NCBI RefSeq assembly: GCF_022788695.1
Contig: NZ_CP085154.1
Coordinates: forward strand, 2,790,001 to 2,854,000
DNA length: 64,000 bases
Reading direction: 5' to 3'
Source of the DNA: Pseudosulfitobacter sp. DSM 107133
GTDB lineage: Bacteria > Pseudomonadota > Alphaproteobacteria > Rhodobacterales > Rhodobacteraceae
Of the stretch, positions 27,128 through 35,516 are shown in pieces; positions within the stretch are counted from its first letter, which is position 1; each line of letters opens with the position of its first letter. The notes beneath the pieces were generated by a model. That model worked only from the letters and a program-made list of their open reading frames with translations. It was not told where the DNA came from and did no database searches. The translations under genes were made by a program, and so were the position numbers.

Positions 27128-27465
27128 TGCATCCGCCCCCCGTTTGGCACCGCCTGATCGGGGCGCAGCAGCACGATCTCGCCTGCGTCATCGGGCAAGC
27201 CCAGCACCAGAACCTCGGACATGAAGGGACCAATCTGGCGGGGCGGAAAGTTCACGACTGCAACCACCTGTTTGCCCACCAGCATCTCGGGCGTGTAATG
27301 CGCGGTGACCTGTGCGCTGGTCTTGCGCTCGCCAATGTCACCACCAAAATCGACCCACATCTTGATCGCAGGCTTGCGTGCCTCGGGGAAAGGTTCTGCG
27401 CGCAGCACGGTGCCAACGCGAATGTCGACCTTGAGGAATGTGTCAAAGTCCAGATTATCAGCCAT
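27124..27465 (-). CDS. csaA: tRNA-binding domain protein, CsaA-like chaperone
   Basis: A 113-residue single OB-fold (tRNA_bind) protein. VDIRVGTVLRAEPFPEARKPAIKMWVDFG is split here into VDIRVGTVLRAEPF and the following KPAIKMWVDF; later SAQVTAHYTPEMLVGK and NFPPRQIGPFMSEVLVLG are family hallmarks. CsaA homologues bind tRNA-like ligands and act as export chaperones in Bacillus. The ATG at 27463-27465 overlaps the proC stop by eight bases, and its own stop overlaps the next gene, so the three genes form one coupled operon. Confidence 0.9.
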   Translation of the reverse strand: MADNLDFDTFLKVDIRVGTVLRAEPFPEARKPAIKMWVDFGGDIGERKTSAQVTAHYTPEMLVGKQVVAVVNFPPRQIGPFMSEVLVLGLPDDAGEIVLLRPDQAVPNGGRMH

Positions 27466-28270
27466 CTGCCAGCTCCTTTGCACGGCGTGTTGCGGCGGCC
27501 ACGGCGCGGGGCAGCAGCGACGGAAAGCCCGTTTCTTCATCCATCAAGACCTCAAGCGCCGCCTGCGTGGTGCCGTTGGGCGAAGTCACGTTGATGCGCA
27601 GTTGCGCGGGGTCCTCATCCGCATCCTCGGCCAACGCCCCCGCGCCTGCCACCGTGGCCTTGGCCAGTTGCATCGCCAGTTCCGGCGAGAGCCCCTGTGC
27701 CACGCCACCGGCTGCCAGCGTTTCGATCATGTGGAACACATAGGCCGGCCCCGACCCGCTGACCCCGGTCACCGCATCAATCTGCGATTCCGTTTCCAGA
27801 CGCACCACCTGCCCCACGGCACTGAGCAATTCTTCGGCCACGTCCAGCGCGCCTGCGCCCGCTTCGTTGGCGACGATAGCGGTGATACCGCGACCCACGG
27901 CGGCAGGGGTGTTCGGCATTGCCCGCACCACGGGCGTGCCTGCACCCAGCGTTTTCTCGAAATAGGAAATCGGCGTGCCCGCCGCGACGCTGACGAACGT
28001 GGTGCCGCCCCCGCCCATGTGGGCCATATTGGGCACCGCATCGCCCATCATCTGCGGCTTGACCGCCACCAGCACGATCGCCGGATGCGCAGGCAGGTCG
28101 GCGTTGATGTGCACGCCTGTGCCCTTCAGCCAGTCCGACGGATTGGGGTCTTTCACCCAGACCGACGTGGCGGGCAAACCGCGTTTCAGCCAGCCCGCCA
28201 ACATGGCCGAGCCCATCTTGCCACAGCCCAGCAGCACAAGGCCGCGCTGCGCAATTACCTCAGTTGTCAT
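27458..28270 (-). CDS. proC: Pyrroline-5-carboxylate reductase
   Basis: A 270-residue enzyme for the last step of proline synthesis. The dinucleotide-binding loop [17 protein letters not shown] is at ~12-28; [14 protein letters not shown] and the C-terminal signature [18 protein letters not shown] are conserved. Length fits the family. ATG 28268-28270 starts the protein. It is the first gene of the proC-csaA-hydroxyacid dehydrogenase set. Confidence 0.95.
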   Translation of the reverse strand: MTTEVIAQRGLVLLGCGKMGSAMLAGWLKRGLPATSVWVKDPNPSDWLKGTGVHINADLPAHPAIVLVAVKPQMMGDAVPNMAHMGGGGTTFVSVAAGTPISYFEKTLGAGTPVVRAMPNTPAAVGRGITAIVANEAGAGALDVAEELLSAVGQVVRLETESQIDAVTGVSGSGPAYVFHMIETLAAGGVAQGLSPELAMQLAKATVAGAGALAEDADEDPAQLRINVTSPNGTTQAALEVLMDEETGFPSLLPRAVAAATRRAKELADG

Positions 28271-28307
28271 GGTTTGCCCTTCCCCGAATATGGTTCAGGG
28301 CAAAGGT

Positions 28308-28808
28308 TTACGCGCGGCCATAGGCCTCTGCAATGGCAACTTCCAACGCATCCTTGGGCGTACGATCACCCCATGTCAGCAGTTGCAGCGCGGGATAGTA
28401 CCGCTCGGCGCTCATCACGGCGGCGTTGATCATGGTATCGACCTGTTCGGGGCCTGCGATCTGACCACCGGCCAGCACCAGACCATAGCGGTAGACCATC
28501 AGCTTTTGCTCTTCCCAAAAGGTAAAGGCGCCCGCCCAGCATTGATCGTTGATCAGGTTCAGCAAAGCGTAGAGGTCACCCAGCTTTTCAGCGGGTGGTT
28601 CCATTTCAAAGGTACAGACCAGACGCAGCGTTTCGTCATAGCCCGACCAGGCCAGCGTCAGGGAATAGGTGCGCCACTGGCCTTCGACAGCCATGGCGAT
28701 CTGATCGTCTGCAATACGGTCGAAATCCCAGTCGTGGTGTGCTGCGATATTCTCGACAATATCAATCGGGTGAATCTCGTCTTCCAGGAATTGCTCGGAA
28801 AGGGCCAT
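28308..28808 (-). CDS. YbjN domain-containing protein
   Basis: A 166-residue soluble, acidic protein of the YbjN/type III secretion chaperone-like fold, with the pattern [17 protein letters not shown] near the start and [22 protein letters not shown] in the middle. Homologues are conserved in alphaproteobacteria; no enzymatic role is established. ATG 28806-28808 is preceded by an A/G-rich AAAAAGAGGTGGCG. It lies just upstream of proC with 37 bases between, so it could lead that operon. Confidence 0.85.
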   Translation of the reverse strand: MALSEQFLEDEIHPIDIVENIAAHHDWDFDRIADDQIAMAVEGQWRTYSLTLAWSGYDETLRLVCTFEMEPPAEKLGDLYALLNLINDQCWAGAFTFWEEQKLMVYRYGLVLAGGQIAGPEQVDTMINAAVMSAERYYPALQLLTWGDRTPKDALEVAIAEAYGRA

Positions 28809-29222
28809 GTCGCCACCTCTTTTTCTCGCTCTAGCGGTGGGGCATTGCCGCGCCCCCAAGCGCTAGGTGCCTGCTCTGAGTGTCGAGGGTCATCCCCCGT
28901 ATCTCTACCAAATATGGTGCAGGCGGGGCGGCCATCTGGCAACCCTTTATTTGGGGATAACTTCAATAAGTTGTGGAAAAGGCCGAGGGGCGCACAAAAT
29001 GCACGCCTATTTTGGATGTTCGAGGGAATGAGCCCACCACAAGGTCGGCGCCCGCCAGTCGCACCAAAGGTGCGCCGTTTATCTCACCAAAGCTGCGCCG
29101 TTCATTACCGTCGCGCCTGCGGCGTGACGGGCGGTCGGGCGCGGCCTCTCACAGAATGCAAGGCAATGTGTTGCGGGGCTTTAGTGCCTGGGCGCGTGTT
29201 GCGCGCGCCAGGTTCGCCTGAC
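28809..29222. other. 414-base gene-free region with short repeats and DnaA-box-like sites
   Basis: No convincing gene. Seen in it: TGGGGATAA (28952-28960) and TGTGGAAAA (28972-28980), whose complements TTATCCCCA and TTTTCCACA resemble DnaA boxes (the second fits TTWTNCACA); between them ACTTCAATAAGT, an inverted repeat; two imperfect tandem ~21-base units CACCAAAGGTGCGCCGTTTA and CACCAAAGCTGCGCCGTTCA (29061-29105); and a GC hairpin CCTGGGCGCG...CGCGCGCCAGG (29188-29214) that may end ubiK transcription. Neighbouring genes are not those usually found at a chromosomal origin. Confidence 0.45.
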
Positions 29223-29462
29223 TTACTTGCTTTCCAGCGCGTCCAGACGCGCCTTCAGCGCCTCGTTCTCTTCACGGGCCTTTTGCGCCATCGCCCGCAC
29301 CGCGTCGAATTCCTCGCGGGTGACAAAGTCGCGGTCCGCCAGCCAGCGGTCCATCAGCGACTTCATCGCGGTTTCGGCTTCGTCTTTTGCGCCCTGCGCC
29401 ACGCCCATGGCGTTGGTCATCAGTTGCGAAATATCGTCAAAAATCTTGCCACGCGCCTGCAT
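29223..29462 (-). CDS. ubiK: UbiK-type BMFP domain accessory factor
   Basis: A 79-residue helical protein: an amphipathic N-terminal helix ([19 protein letters not shown]) and a C-terminal coiled coil ([18 protein letters not shown]). This is the BMFP/UbiK layout; UbiK is an accessory factor of aerobic ubiquinone synthesis and membrane-fusogenic in Brucella. I chose ATG 29460-29462 because AGGAGA lies seven bases upstream; another ATG two codons earlier is too close to it. Divergent from lgt. Confidence 0.85.
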   Translation of the reverse strand: MQARGKIFDDISQLMTNAMGVAQGAKDEAETAMKSLMDRWLADRDFVTREEFDAVRAMAQKAREENEALKARLDALESK

Positions 29463-29558
29463 GTGCATTCTCCTGTAACTGGCTTGTGTTGTATATGGGG
29501 CCATGCGCGCGCGCCCGCAAGGTTGACTTCCCCCGCGCCGCACATGCATGTCGCACCC

Positions 29559-30452
29559 ATGACCGGTCTGATCCCCTTTCCCGACATCTCTCCCGACATC
29601 TTTTCGGTGTCGATTTTTGGCATGACCATTGCCCTGCGCTGGTATGCACTGGCCTATATCGTGGGCATTCTCGCGGGATGGCGGCTGGTGATCCGCGCGA
29701 TCAAACGCCCGTCCCTGTGGCGCGATGACACGCCCCCGATGACGACGACGCAGATCGAGGATTTGCTGACCTGGATCATCATCGGCGTGATTCTGGGCGG
29801 GCGGCTGGGCTATGTGCTGTTTTACCAGCCGGCCTATTATCTGGCCAACCCGATGCAGATACTGGCGATCTGGCAGGGCGGCATGTCGTTCCACGGCGGG
29901 CTATTGGGCGTCATTGCTGCCGCCTTCATTTTCACCTGGCGTCAGGGCATCCCGAAAACCGCCGCCGCCGATGCCATCGCATTGGGCGTACCACCGGGGC
30001 TGCTGCTGGGACGTATAGCCAATTTCATCAACGCCGAATTGTGGGGCCGCCCGACCGACCTGCCGTGGGGCGTCGCCTTTCCCGGCGATGCAGCGCAATA
30101 TTGTCCCGATGTTGTGGGCCTGTGCGCGCGTCATCCCAGCCAGCTGTACGAAGCGCTGCTGGAAGGGCTGATTCTGGGCGCGGTTCTGCTGGTCCTTGTC
30201 TGGAAACGCGGGGCGCTGAAACACCCCGGACGGGTCGCCGGTACGTTTTTCGCAGGTTACGGCCTCTCGCGGTTTCTGGTGGAATTCGTACGCCAGCCCG
30301 ATGCGCAGTTCATTTCCGAAGGCAACCCGCTGGGGCTGGCATGGCACGTCGGTGGTTGGGGGCTGACAATGGGGCAGATTCTGTCTGTGCCGATGATCGC
30401 TCTGGGCCTGTGGCTGATCCTGCGTGCCCGCAAAGACACCGCCACCCCATGA
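29559..30452 (+). CDS. lgt: Prolipoprotein diacylglyceryl transferase
   Basis: A 297-residue inner-membrane enzyme that transfers diacylglycerol from phosphatidylglycerol to the lipobox Cys. About seven hydrophobic segments; the essential HGG motif is in [11 protein letters not shown], and the signature [17 protein letters not shown] follows. Two starts are possible, ATG 29544 or 29559; I took the latter because homologues begin close to IPFPDI. The same frame is open for over 1.5 kb upstream, which I attribute to GC bias. It would process the micro-lipoprotein at 21378. Its stop overlaps the next ATG. Confidence 0.93.
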   Translation: MTGLIPFPDISPDIFSVSIFGMTIALRWYALAYIVGILAGWRLVIRAIKRPSLWRDDTPPMTTTQIEDLLTWIIIGVILGGRLGYVLFYQPAYYLANPMQILAIWQGGMSFHGGLLGVIAAAFIFTWRQGIPKTAAADAIALGVPPGLLLGRIANFINAELWGRPTDLPWGVAFPGDAAQYCPDVVGLCARHPSQLYEALLEGLILGAVLLVLVWKRGALKHPGRVAGTFFAGYGLSRFLVEFVRQPDAQFISEGNPLGLAWHVGGWGLTMGQILSVPMIALGLWLILRARKDTATP

Positions 30453-31507
30453 GCCTGCTGAGGATACTGACCGAGCGGATCACGACGACAGGTCCGATCA
30501 CGCTGGCCGACTATATGTCCGAGGCGCTGCTGCACCCGACCTATGGCTATTACGCCACCCGCGACCCGCTGGGCGCTGCGGGAGATTTCACCACCGCCCC
30601 CGAGATCAGCCAGATGTTTGGCGAACTGATCGGGCTGTCGCTGGCACAATGCTGGCTGGATCAGGGCGCGCCTGCGGCCATCACGCTGGCCGAACTGGGA
30701 CCGGGGCGCGGCACGCTGATGGCCGACATCCTGCGCGCCACCGCCCGTCTGCCGGGGTTTCATGCGGCCCTTACCCTCACGCTCGTCGAAGCCTCGCCCA
30801 CCCTGCGCGCCGTTCAAGCCACCACGTTGCAGGCCCACACGCCCGACTGGCTGGACAGCGTACACGCCCTGCCCGAACAACCGCTGTATCTGGTCGCCAA
30901 TGAATTCTTCGACGCGCTGCCGGTGCATCAATATCAACGCGACGGCGCACATTGGCGCGAGCGGATGGTGGGGGCGCAGGAGGGTCTGCTGCACATGGGG
31001 CTTGGCCCCGCCGCGCCGCAACCGGCACTGGCGCACCGGCTTGAGGACACGGCCCAGGGCGACATCGTCGAGATCTGCCCCGCCGCTGTGCCAATCATCG
31101 ACACCATCAGCACCCGCATTCACGATCACGGCGGTGCGGCGCTGATCGTTGATTATGGCGACTGGCGGTCTTTGGGCGACACGTTGCAGGCCCTGAAAGC
31201 CCATGCAACCACCGACCCGCTGACCGATCCCGGCACCGCAGACCTGACCACCCATGTCGACTTTGAGGCCCTGACGCAGGCCGCCCGCTGCCCGTTTACC
31301 CGCGTAACCCCGCAAGGAGTGTTTCTGGAACGGCTTGGTATCACCCAGCGCGCCCAGACGCTGGCGCAAACTCTGCGCGACGCGCCGCTGGAAGCGCACA
31401 TCGCCGCACATCGCCGGTTGACGCACCCGACAGAAATGGGAAACCTGTTCAAAGTGCTGGGCCTCTATCCAAACGGCGCCGCACCACCACCAGGTCTGGA
31501 ACCATGA
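30449..31507 (+). CDS. SAM-dependent methyltransferase, MidA/NDUFAF7 family
   Basis: A 352-residue protein of COG1565. [18 protein letters not shown] near residue 47 and the SAM-binding [10 protein letters not shown] near 80 are diagnostic; [12 protein letters not shown] follows. The mitochondrial relative NDUFAF7 methylates an arginine of complex I subunit NDUFS2; a similar role in bacterial complex I assembly is inference. It overlaps lgt (ATGA) and the next gene (ATGA), so all three are coupled. Confidence 0.9.
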   Translation: MSLLRILTERITTTGPITLADYMSEALLHPTYGYYATRDPLGAAGDFTTAPEISQMFGELIGLSLAQCWLDQGAPAAITLAELGPGRGTLMADILRATARLPGFHAALTLTLVEASPTLRAVQATTLQAHTPDWLDSVHALPEQPLYLVANEFFDALPVHQYQRDGAHWRERMVGAQEGLLHMGLGPAAPQPALAHRLEDTAQGDIVEICPAAVPIIDTISTRIHDHGGAALIVDYGDWRSLGDTLQALKAHATTDPLTDPGTADLTTHVDFEALTQAARCPFTRVTPQGVFLERLGITQRAQTLAQTLRDAPLEAHIAAHRRLTHPTEMGNLFKVLGLYPNGAAPPPGLEP

Positions 31508-32259
31508 CACTCAAACTGCTGACACATGATACACTGGATCCGCTGCAACACGGGTTCTTCACCCGCGCGGGTGGCGCGTCCTCGGGCGTGTTCGCCGGGC
31601 TGAACTGTGGCAGCGGCAGCACCGATCAAACCGAGATTGTCGCGATCAACCGCGCCCGTGTCGCGGCCCGTCTGGACGTGCCCGCCGACCATCTTCTCAG
31701 CGTGTATCAGGTGCATTCGACCAAAGTGATTCCTGTCACCGCGCCGTTGCCCAACAAACCCAAGGCCGATGCGATGGTGACGGCAACACCGGGGCTGGCC
31801 CTGTCGGTTCTGTCAGCGGATTGCCAGCCGGTGCTGTTTGCCGATCACAAGGCGCAGGTGATCGGCGCCGCACATGCAGGGTGGCGCGGAACGCTGGACG
31901 GTGTGCTGGAGGCGACGGTGGACGCGATGGAGGCTTTGGGTGCCTCTGCCCGGAACATAAATGTAGTCATCGGCCCCTCGATCAGCCAGCGCGCCTATGA
32001 GGTCGGACCCGAGTTCTTTGAAGCCCATATGGCCGAGGATGACGCAAGCGCGCGCTATTTCGCCAACGGCAAGGGCGACCGGATGATGTACGACCTGCCC
32101 GGATACGGGCTGCACCGCCTGCGACAGCGCGGCGTTGCGTCGGCTGAATGGACCCGCCATTGCACCTATAGTGATCCCGAGCAGTTTTTCTCCTATCGCC
32201 GGTCTGTTCACGAACGTGCTGCCGATTATGGCCGGTTGATCGCAGCCATCCGGCTCTGA
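31504..32259 (+). CDS. pgeF: Peptidoglycan editing factor / purine nucleoside phosphorylase-like (YfiH, DUF152)
   Basis: A 251-residue multicopper-polyphenol-oxidase-like (DUF152) protein. Hallmarks: HGFFTRAGGASSGVFAGLNCG at the N-terminus (first part HGFFTRAGG), VYQVHSTKV, SVLSADCQPVLF, GAAHAGWRGTLDGV and the late YSYRR-like FFSYRRSVHE. Cys and His residues of the zinc site are present. E. coli YfiH removes wrong residues from UDP-MurNAc precursors, and human FAMIN relatives act on purine nucleosides. It ends the lgt-midA-pgeF operon. Confidence 0.88.
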   Translation: MTLKLLTHDTLDPLQHGFFTRAGGASSGVFAGLNCGSGSTDQTEIVAINRARVAARLDVPADHLLSVYQVHSTKVIPVTAPLPNKPKADAMVTATPGLALSVLSADCQPVLFADHKAQVIGAAHAGWRGTLDGVLEATVDAMEALGASARNINVVIGPSISQRAYEVGPEFFEAHMAEDDASARYFANGKGDRMMYDLPGYGLHRLRQRGVASAEWTRHCTYSDPEQFFSYRRSVHERAADYGRLIAAIRL

Positions 32260-32432
32260 GACCCGCAAGAACGGAAACAATTGCGGCCACGGCGCCTTAT
32301 TTAATCCTCATTTGCCTCAAATCATCTTGAAATCGGCAGAAACCGGTCCCAGTCGGGCCAGAATGCTCCTGCAAAACTGTTGTTAACAGCGGCGCACTTT
32401 GCCGCATCTATGACAGAGCAGAGGACAAACAC

Positions 32433-32573
32433 ATGAAAACCAACACACGTTTCATCAAGTCCGTGGTTGCAGCAGCGGCTGACGAAAAAACCGTGATGCC
32501 TTGGGCGCGCGGCAAACGTCGCGCGGCGTTCATCGCAAAACGCAAAGCCGAGCTGAACAGCAAAGCCGCCTGA
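32433..32573 (+). CDS. Small basic protein, 46 residues
   Basis: A 47-codon ORF giving MKTNTRFIKSVVAAAADEKT, then MPWARGKRRAAFIAKRKAEL and a short tail. Net charge is strongly positive, with an RGKRRAAF core. GAGGACAAACAC precedes the ATG. The composition and codon use fit a real gene; I believe similar peptides occur in relatives, but that is memory, not a search. It may bind nucleic acid. It stands alone between pgeF and the Hint protein. Confidence 0.65.
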   Translation: MKTNTRFIKSVVAAAADEKTVMPWARGKRRAAFIAKRKAELNSKAA

Positions 32574-32668
32574 TCCGCTGCCTTCAGGCCGAATCATGGT
32601 GCAAAAATAGAATCACATTGCGCGCAGGGCTGCGGCAAATGTGGCAAAATCTGGCGCGCGCCGCCTGA

Positions 32669-32694
32669 CAATCCGCCTCAAATGAGGCGGATTG
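32669..32694. repeat. Perfect hairpin CAATCCGCCTC-AAAT-GAGGCGGATTG
   Basis: An 11-bp perfect stem with a 4-base loop lies between the 46-residue gene and the Hint gene. Followed by GTGTGATTT rather than a T-run, so it is a weak terminator or an RNA structural element. Confidence 0.55.
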
Positions 32695-32845
32695 GTGTGA
32701 TTTGAACGGCAAATGTCGTCAATTCTTTGACAATCCACCCTTTAAACAGCGATTAACGGTTCATCAGACACGTGAACCTCAGTTCATCTATCGTCGTCGG
32801 TGGGGGCCGACATCAGATGTGACCGACCAGAACAAGGTTAATCGC

Positions 32846-33598
32846 ATGACCACGACTATCGCCCTTGCAGGGCAATCGCGCTACTACAGCCAATATGCCC
32901 CGACTGCTCAGGGCAAAAGACTGCCGCCGAACCGGACATATGAAATCGCCGCCTTGCGCGCCGATGGCAGCCGTATGGTGAGCCAGATCAAGGCACCCGC
33001 CCTGCCGCTGATCGAATCGGCCTTTTCCGCATTTGCGCGTGGCACTGTTCTGGAAGGACGCGATGGTCCCATCGCCATCGAAGATCTGCAACCGGGCGAC
33101 TGGTTGCGCACCTCGAACGGGGATGCTGCGCAGGCCGTTTGGATCGGGTCCACCACTTTTGTACCCGCCGACACCGGACAGCGCACGTCGCTGATCCGCA
33201 TCATGGCCGACACCTTCGGCCCCGCGCGCCCCGAAAGCTTTCTGACCGTCGGGCCGTCGGCCCGCCTGCTGCAAACGCCGCACAACCTGCGCGGCACCCT
33301 GGCATCGGGTGCGCAAATGCTGACCCCTGCCCGGGATTTTGTCGACGGTGTGAATGTCATTGAAATCTCGCCGCCCACATCGGTGCGGCTGTTCCACATC
33401 GGCCTGACACGCCATGCCGCGGTTTATGCCGGTGGCATGCTTATGGAAACCTTTCATCCCGGCGCCAACGCGACCCGCAACGTCAGCCATTCCGTGCGCG
33501 ACATGTTCCTGTCGATGTTCCCGCGCATTTCCCATGTAACCGACTTTGGTCCGCTGGCGCATCCGCGCGCGCCAGAGCAGATCGAAACCGCAGCCTGA
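32846..33598 (+). CDS. Hint-domain protein without the catalytic cysteine
   Basis: A 250-residue protein with a Hint_2-type domain (~70-210): FARGTVLEGRDGPIAIEDL then QPGDWLRTSNGDAAQAVWIG, QTPHNLRGT and the late LFHIGLTRHAAVYAGGMLMET. In active Hint domains the first residue before xxGT is Cys; here the position reads A in AFARGT, so autoprocessing is unlikely. Many such proteins in this family act as exported or surface proteins, but no signal peptide is seen. ATG 32846 is chosen as the start of the recognisable protein; an upstream extension has no ribosome site. Confidence 0.75.
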   Translation: MTTTIALAGQSRYYSQYAPTAQGKRLPPNRTYEIAALRADGSRMVSQIKAPALPLIESAFSAFARGTVLEGRDGPIAIEDLQPGDWLRTSNGDAAQAVWIGSTTFVPADTGQRTSLIRIMADTFGPARPESFLTVGPSARLLQTPHNLRGTLASGAQMLTPARDFVDGVNVIEISPPTSVRLFHIGLTRHAAVYAGGMLMETFHPGANATRNVSHSVRDMFLSMFPRISHVTDFGPLAHPRAPEQIETAA

Positions 33599-33627
33599 CG
33601 GCCCGCGCCTGCTGCGCGGGTCATCCC

Positions 33628-34128
33628 TCAGGCGGTCTTGCTCAGCCGGTCTTCCAGAACGTCAAAGGGCACACCCGCCTCGTCCTTGGCCTGACGGATC
33701 ACAAGCGATGTCTTGACGCTGGCCACATTGGGTGTGGTCAGCAACTGCCCCGTCAGAAAGCTTTGGAAGCCCGACAGATCGGGCGCCACGCATTTCAGGA
33801 TAAAATCGACTTCGCCGTTCAGCATGTGGCACTCCCGCACCAGCGGCCATGCACGGCAGCGGTCCTCAAAAGCACTCAAATCACTTTCGGCCTGACTGGC
33901 CAGACCAACCATCGCGAACACCTGCACTTCAAAGCCCAGAACATGCGCATCCACATCCGCATGAAAGCCGCGAATATACCCCGCCTCTTCCAGAGTGCGC
34001 ACCCGCCGCAAACAGGGTGGCGCGGAAATCCCCACCCGTTTGGCAAGCTCGACATTGGTCATGCGCCCGTCTGCCTGTAGCTCTGCAAGAATCTTGCGAT
34101 CAATTGGATCAAGCCGCGTATTCGCCAT
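33628..34128 (-). CDS. Lrp/AsnC family transcriptional regulator
   Basis: A 166-residue regulator with an N-terminal winged helix-turn-helix (DRKILAELQADGRMTNVELAKRVGIS in two parts: DRKILAELQADGRM and NVELAKRVGIS) and a C-terminal ligand-binding RAM domain (~70-150, starting EVQVFAMVGL). Such proteins sense amino acids or related molecules as octamers. It is divergent from trxB across a 246-base region, so it may control trxB and itself. Confidence 0.93.
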   Translation of the reverse strand: MANTRLDPIDRKILAELQADGRMTNVELAKRVGISAPPCLRRVRTLEEAGYIRGFHADVDAHVLGFEVQVFAMVGLASQAESDLSAFEDRCRAWPLVRECHMLNGEVDFILKCVAPDLSGFQSFLTGQLLTTPNVASVKTSLVIRQAKDEAGVPFDVLEDRLSKTA

Positions 34129-34309
34129 TTCACCCCCGGAATTTGCGGTTGTTATAGCACCGACCGCGTTGTGCGCAATAATGTTTCGCTCAGACGCAAG
34201 AATCTTGCACTCTCATCGACGGAATCGCCTGTTAGCGCTGCATATCGGCCATGCAATTGCGGGGTTCAATCACAAAGCGCAGATGTCTATATCCAAGGAG
34301 CTGCACAAT

Positions 34310-34405
34310 ATGTACCACCACTCACCAAACCGCGCCGTTTCGGCGCACAGGGATATCGACCTAAGGGGATCATCATGGGCGAAACACGCAAAACCAAGGT
34401 TCTGA
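34310..34405 (+). CDS. Possible upstream ORF overlapping the trxB start
   Basis: A 31-codon ORF (starting MYHHSPNRAVSAHRD) has a strong AAGGAG nine bases before its ATG, better than the site of trxB itself, and overlaps the first 31 bases of trxB in another frame. It could regulate trxB translation or be chance. Confidence 0.3.
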   Translation: MYHHSPNRAVSAHRDIDLRGSSWAKHAKPRF

Positions 34406-35382
34406 TCATCGGATCGGGCCCCTCGGGCTATACAGCCGGCATCTATGCCAGCCGCGCCATGCTGGAGCCGATCCTTGTTCAGGGCATCGAACCGGGCGGC
34501 CAGCTGACCACCACGACCGAAGTCGAGAACTGGCCCGGCGACACCGAAGTGCAAGGCCCCGACCTGATGGTGCGCATGGAGGCCCACGCCAAGGCGATGG
34601 GCTGCGACGTTGTCAGCGACATCATCACCTCGGTCGATTTCTCAAAACGCCCCTTCGTGGCGCAGTCCGACAGCGGCACGGTCTATGTGGCTGATGCGAT
34701 CATTCTCGCCACCGGCGCGCGCGCCAAATGGCTGGGCATGGCGTCCGAGGAGAAGTTCAAAGGCTTCGGTGTCTCGGCCTGCGCCACATGCGACGGCTTC
34801 TTTTATCGCGGCCAGGAAATCGTGGTGATCGGCGGCGGCAACACCGCCGTGGAAGAGGCGCTGTTCCTGACCAACTTTGCCTCCAAGGTCACGCTGATCC
34901 ACCGCCGCGACGAATTGCGCGCCGAGATGATCCTGCAAGACCGGCTGAAAAAGAACCCCAAGATCGAAACCCTGTGGTTCCACCAGCTCGAAGAGGTTTA
35001 CGGCACCGACAGCCCGCTGGGCGTCGAGGGCGTGAAGGTCAAGAACGTGAACACCGGCGAAATCACCGACATTCCTGCCAAGGGCGTCTTTGTCGCCATC
35101 GGCCACGCGCCTTCGAACGAACTGGTCAAGGACGTGCTGGAAACCCACATGGGCGGCTATGTCGTCACCAAACCCGACAGCACCGAAACATCAATTCCGG
35201 GCGTGTTTGCCGCGGGCGACCTGACCGACCACAAATACCGCCAGGCCGTGACCTCGGCAGGCATGGGCTGCATGGCCGCGCTCGAAGCCGAACGCTGGCT
35301 GGCAGAAAACACCGACACGGACGTGGCAAAAGACACCTCCCTGCCGCTCGGTCACGGCGCCGAAGTCCAAGAGAGCGTCTGA
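34375..35382 (+). CDS. trxB: Thioredoxin reductase
   Basis: A 335-residue flavoprotein that reduces thioredoxin with NADPH. FAD loop IIGSGPSGYTAGIYASRA at 11-28, redox-active C136-A-T-C139 (CATCDGFFYRG), NADPH loop VVIGGGNTAVEEALFL and the C-terminal FAD motif GVFAAGDLTDHKYRQAV. ATG 34375 follows AAGGGGATCATC. A possible small upstream ORF overlaps its start. A family A repeat follows the stop. Confidence 0.96.
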   Translation: MGETRKTKVLIIGSGPSGYTAGIYASRAMLEPILVQGIEPGGQLTTTTEVENWPGDTEVQGPDLMVRMEAHAKAMGCDVVSDIITSVDFSKRPFVAQSDSGTVYVADAIILATGARAKWLGMASEEKFKGFGVSACATCDGFFYRGQEIVVIGGGNTAVEEALFLTNFASKVTLIHRRDELRAEMILQDRLKKNPKIETLWFHQLEEVYGTDSPLGVEGVKVKNVNTGEITDIPAKGVFVAIGHAPSNELVKDVLETHMGGYVVTKPDSTETSIPGVFAAGDLTDHKYRQAVTSAGMGCMAALEAERWLAENTDTDVAKDTSLPLGHGAEVQESV

Positions 35383-35398
35383 CCACTTCGCCAGCCCC

Positions 35399-35456
35399 TT
35401 CATCTTGCCGGATAAACTCCGGGGGACGGCGCGCATGCGCCGGGGGGCTGGCCCCC
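35399..35456 (+). repeat. Family A intergenic repeat, copy 2 (3' of trxB)
   Basis: TTCATCTTGCCGGATAAACT then CCGGGGG and hairpins GGCGCGCATGCGCC and GGGGGGCTGGCCCCC. Same module and orientation relative to the preceding gene as at 12869 and 61585. Confidence 0.75.
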
Positions 35457-35516
35457 ATCTTTCGTTGACCGCGCACGCAAGGTCGGGCCATTCTGCGCCA
35501 AATCAAGGAGCAGATC

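Noticed and set aside
28940..28985. Chromosomal replication origin
   Set aside because: Only two DnaA-box-like sites and no typical neighbours (dnaA, hemE, parAB or similar); retained only as a low-confidence observation.
27975..29558. Continuous open frame that would fuse about 530 residues to the N-terminus of lgt
   Set aside because: It runs antisense through proC and the YbjN gene and across the intergenic gap; the Lgt family starts near 29559.
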